From assembly GCF_047948215.1 (NCBI RefSeq), contig NC_134456.1:196056034-196120033 (forward strand): a DNA stretch of 64,000 bases, written 5' to 3'. The position numbers and the translations under genes were made by a program. Each line of letters starts with the position of its first letter. Position 1 is the stretch's first letter. Under the pieces are notes generated by a model. It made no database searches. It saw nothing but the letters and a program-made list of their open reading frames with translations, and had not been told where the DNA came from. Below, piece after piece: positions 60,745-64,000 of the stretch. The DNA comes from Lycorma delicatula. Lineage: Eukaryota > Arthropoda > Insecta > Hemiptera > Fulgoridae.

Positions 60745-61250
60745 ATTCAACTTGATCTTCCCAAGTTCAGAAATAAAAAAAGTAAAATGACACTCACCTT
60801 ATTTTTTCATGTCTACAATAGTATTTTCATGGCAACCCATGTCCTCAGTTGTAATTCTTCTTTATAAAATTTTTATTATCAAATTACATATTAAACTAGG
60901 GGGTGGCAGTGGATGTTTTTCCCCATGGGTTCAGTTGCTCTTACAAGTGTGTCATCCTCATACTCTGTTTTCAAGTTGATCAAGTTGAATTTTCTCCTGT
61001 ATACATAATATTTCTTCAAAATGTCTAGATCTCCTTTCTTAATTTTCCAAAATTTCTAAACGTTTCAGTATAAAAAACAGAATGTTTATTATTAATAATA
61101 ATGGTCAGCAACTTTAGAGAAACCCAACTTTTTTTTTATAGTGTCTAAAATGCTCAAGAAATGTGGTTTTAAAAGATCTATTAGTTTTACCTGTATATAC
61201 ATGATCACAATCATTACACTTTAATTTATAAGTTCCACTTAAATTATATG
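60745..61250 (-). mobile_element. Penelope-like element fragment with GIY-YIG endonuclease
   Basis: Minus-strand translation near 61245-61080 gives SGTYKLKCNDCDHVYTGKTN RSFKTTFLEHFRHYKKK, followed by a shifted frame reading SKVADH and NNKHS. This matches the GIY-YIG nuclease of Penelope-like retroelements, with Y-K-L-x-C-x2-C-x3-Y-x-G-x-T-x-R-S-F and E-H. Further 3' (60960-61070) the charged tail continues. The reverse transcriptase part is not present in the window. Confidence 0.7.
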
Positions 61251-61313
61251 AATTATATGACTTGGCATGATTATTGTTTTTTTAAATATTTTATTATATG
61301 ATTATTTGTTTTA

Positions 61314-61885
61314 TCATTTTAAATTGGTCTTACTCCATATACGGTAATCATGCTTGTTGATACAACGATTTAACCAAAAATGAGCTTCGTCACTAAACAA
61401 AATTTTTTGATAAAAAAGTGGATCAGTTTCCAATTGAATTAGGCACCATTCACCAAACAAACAACGCTTATTATGGTCTTGCAGCTTCAGTTCTTGCACA
61501 AATTGCATCTTGCATGGGTGTAGATCAAGATCTTTACGTAAAATTTTCAATGTAGTGGGTGGACAAAGTCCAAGTTGTTGAGAACGGTGATGAATAGACA
61601 CATTCCGATCTTCTTCAACACTATCACTGACAGTACCAATATTTTCATCTGTACATACAGATCTTTGTCTTGTTGGTATTTCATTGAGTAGACTAATGTT
61701 TTTTGAAATTTATCAGTAGTTCTGCAAATAAGTTGCTCTGATGGACCATAAAAATTATGAAGTGCTCTATACGTTTGGCAAACAGAACATTGATTTTGGA
61801 AATGTATTTCCACAATTTGTAAACATTGTTGCAGTGCCAGTTTTTCCATGATCATTTGCCAATGCTTACTGATATGAAATGACAA
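61314..61885 (-). mobile_element. Mariner-like transposase relic, N-terminal half
   Basis: Two overlapping minus frames (61547-61885 and 61314-61601) give one transposase N-terminal half. The DNA-binding part is LALQQCLQIVEIHFQNQCSV...YRALHNFYG. The second part is MSIHHRSQQLGLCPPTTLKI LRKDLDLHPCKMQFVQELK and then ILFSDEAHFWLNRCINKHDYRIW, which includes the first catalytic Asp (SDEAHFW). It stops there; the second half is missing. Confidence 0.8.
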
Positions 61886-61886
61886 A

Positions 61887-61889
<3 letters not shown>

Positions 61890-61921
<32 letters not shown>
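61890..61921. repeat. (TA)n microsatellite
   Basis: Uninterrupted ta/at run directly beyond the start of the mariner relic, probably expanded from its TA target site. Confidence 0.95.
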
Positions 61922-61925
<4 letters not shown>

Positions 61926-62565
61926 GTTTCTTTAAATTTTGGTAGTTTTTGCAGGGTAATAGATAAGAGCTAGCATTCTGAAGAATGCTGGGTAGTTAAA
62001 TTATATATACATACATGTACTGTAGTCAATTGACTGGATTAATACTAATCTCCATTCCTTTCTGATTTGTTAATCATAAACCTAAAAATAAAATGAATTA
62101 ACTTTGTTACAAGGTACGCCAAAAAAAAATCCAATTTCTTTCTTCTATGCTGTTGATAATATCATATATTTATTGAAACTCATATATTTATTGAAGTAGC
62201 TTTATTTACATTTGTCACAGATTGTAGTTAGTTTTGTTTCTTTTTATTAAATTTGTCATTACATTGTTGTTAGCGTTTTCTGCTTTTAAAATAGAACAAC
62301 AGTCAATTGTTACCAACAAACAATCTTTTTATATCTCTTAATATATTATTGTTTTGATTTAATCTATTAAAATCAATCATAACAAGACTAGTTACTTGAT
62401 AAGTAACAATGTTTTATTTAATAAATTATGACTGAAACTGATGTAAGATGAGTGATTTATTAGTTTTACAATGTTTTGTAATTTTATTTACACTTTGTAC
62501 TCATTCATTTACTTTTGAGTTATAAGATTACCATGTTACTAAGTTATCAAACATTTATGTTTCAG
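61922..62565 (+). other. ppk-like intron, 3' end
   Basis: AT-rich. Ends TTTATGTTTCAG, the acceptor of the last exon seen. Confidence 0.55.
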
Positions 62566-62672
62566 AAAATATGCATATAAACCCTATTTCGCTTATATCG
62601 ATATATCTTATAAACATGCTTGGGCAATCAAATATATAATGGAAGCCCGGTTTAGTATATCAGATGTATTTG
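62566..62672 (+). CDS. ppk-like exon: pre-TM2 region
   Basis: Acceptor TGTTTCAG, donor TTG|GTAAGT, phase 2 in and 1 out. It encodes KYAYKPYFAYIDISYKHAWA IKYIMEARFSISDVF. The FS-x-x-D element comes just before the second membrane segment in this family; that segment is not in the window. Confidence 0.88.
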
Positions 62673-64000
62673 GTAAGTTATAAAAATTATTTCAATAATT
62701 TTTTTTTAGGCTTATAATGGAAATCAAAACACAAGTGCTTTTAATTAAAATCTTTTTTTTTATAAATTAATTACACATGCTGTGATAATAGCATTATGGA
62801 TCCTTTTGTGTAGTTTCCGAAGTAGGCATTTTTCAATATTACATTTTTTCTGCAATTATTTTGATGGTTACGACTAATATAAGGCATCAAGTAATGAATG
62901 CAAACACCTAGTTCCTGATTATAACTGTAGTGTTTTAGATAAACTCTAGATCAGTTTTCTGTGCTCTTCCAAAAAAAATATTCTTCTACTTTTCTTTTAT
63001 TAATTCCTGCTAGCCAGTTAATATTCTTTAAATGTCATGCTTAATGGGTTACATATTTGTACTTCCAGATTTTATTCTGTTAATATCAGCATCACCAAGG
63101 CCATTTAACTTCATGAGGACTTGTATAAAATCATTTACAAAACTGAATTAGTCTTCAAAAAATGATCTTTTGAATAATAATAATTTTTCTTTAGACATAA
63201 TAATTTTTCCACAATAATTTTTCTTTTTAGACATAAAAAATAAAAATTATAAAATAATCTATTTAATGAATCACAAAATACTTATCTGAATAAATAATTA
63301 AAAATAAATTAAAATTTCATTGCTGGAAATCTTTTAAAGAGTTAGAGTAAAACTAAGAAAGCAAATTGAAAATCACCTCAATTAATGATAACGTTGTTTT
63401 AATGTTGACATTACAACTTTTAAAAACATGTACATCAACATGAAAAAAATTTGGTTGACATTTATATGAAAAATAGATTTGATAAACTTTCTTTCTAAAT
63501 AAGAGGAAATGTGTTGCCATATCAGGTCAAAAGTATGTTCTTTCCTTAGGACATTACTGCATTATTGTTCTGAAAACACCTGCAAAATCTCATGATTTTT
63601 TATTTTAGAAAGTATGTAGTTTTTAGTCTATTTTTTAAATAAAAGTCTAATAAATTTCAGGTGCTCATGAATTACATATTTGTATATTCTCATGCTTATT
63701 TATTCAAGTTTTCTATACATAAAATGGAGACATACTGAAAAAAACTTTTGATTATTTAAGCCCCTATTACTCTTGCTGGGCTATAGAGTTTTACCACAGA
63801 AATCAAGTAGTTTTATTTATCCTCATCTTTTACAATAAAATAATTTATTTACTCTTCCAGTAGTAGGTGTACTGGCATAATTTTGTAAATATACACTCGT
63901 CAGTTTTTTACAGTCAGCTATTTTATTAAATATTAACTTACAACTTTGGTAAAATAATCAAATCTGTACCTGTAAAGATGGTTGATCTTATCTTGGTTAT
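62673..64000 (+). other. ppk-like intron, incomplete
   Basis: Starts GTAAGT. AT-rich, and the expected membrane-segment-2 exon (GxS motif) was not found before the window ends. Confidence 0.5.

Larger units (their letters stand above)
30986..62672 (+). other. Pickpocket-like DEG/ENaC sodium channel subunit gene, incomplete
   Basis: Eight coding exons with matching intron phases encode most of a degenerin/epithelial sodium channel subunit of the insect pickpocket (ppk) family. These are plasma-membrane trimeric cation channels, amiloride-type, used in mechano-, osmo-, water or chemosensation. The product contains the first membrane segment, the FPAVTIC post-TM1 motif, and a cysteine-rich extracellular domain with CxC and CxCPxPC signatures. 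It ends just before the second pore-forming membrane segment, in ...ARFSISDVFG. The short intracellular N-terminus (usually with an HG motif) was not found upstream and the C-terminal exon(s) lie past the window. Introns add up to over 30 kb, mostly of transposon debris. The paralog cannot be decided from the sequence alone. Confidence 0.88.

Overview
This 64 kb window is nuclear DNA of an insect, probably a hemipteran. It is strongly AT-rich, its genes are broken by GT-AG introns, and its long introns and intergenic DNA are full of decayed transposable elements (I/Nimb-like, R1-like, Jockey/CR1-like and RTE LINEs, a Penelope-like fragment, hAT, mariner and other DDE transposons, tRNA-derived SINEs). 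The insect assignment rests on the two host genes: a U-shaped/FOG zinc-finger cofactor and a pickpocket-type DEG/ENaC channel. The hemipteran assignment is weaker. It rests on the repeat mix and on a palindromic repeat with the core TTACTTC-N7-GAAGTAA, which I recall from hemipteran genomes. No bacterial, CRISPR or other prokaryotic features are present.

Layout. (1) 1-10.4 kb, + strand: the 3' part of u-shaped, with coding exons 326-1600, 3753-3989 and 7641-8126, all in phase 0. There is an alternative splice candidate from 8117 to a possible last exon at 10322-10423. Its introns hold a mariner remnant, a 2.2 kb hAT element with TIRs and an 8-bp target duplication, and a small decayed copy of part of the zinc-finger exon. 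(2) 10.4-30.9 kb: gene-poor DNA with microsatellites, two SINEs in opposite orientation and a third rearranged one, a decayed DDE transposon, perfect hairpins, a GC-rich LTR-like island, a hAT relic and a ~1.5 kb imperfect giant palindrome. (3) 30.99-62.67 kb, + strand: eight consecutive phase-compatible exons of a pickpocket-like sodium channel subunit. They run from the first membrane segment to just before the second. The N-terminal exon was not found and the C-terminal exon lies beyond the window. Its introns are inflated by LINEs (37.7-43.5, 33.6-36.1, 48.7, 52.4-55.6 and 57.5-60.7 kb), mariner-like elements (43.8, 51.3 and 61.3 kb), a hAT relic (53.5 kb) and a Penelope-like GIY-YIG fragment (60.7-61.2 kb).

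How it works together: ush and the pickpocket gene are unrelated neighbours on the same strand. One is a nuclear GATA co-regulator that probably recruits CtBP through PxDLS motifs; the other is a plasma-membrane cation channel subunit. Every transposable element examined in detail carries inactivating damage (frameshifts, stops, lost catalytic residues or large deletions). I saw no convincing undescribed molecular system. The items most worth checking are the duplicated half-finger in the ush intron, the possible alternative ush C-terminus, the R1-like LINE that lost its endonuclease and a catalytic Asp, the Penelope fragment, the nested LINE/hAT locus and the giant palindrome.
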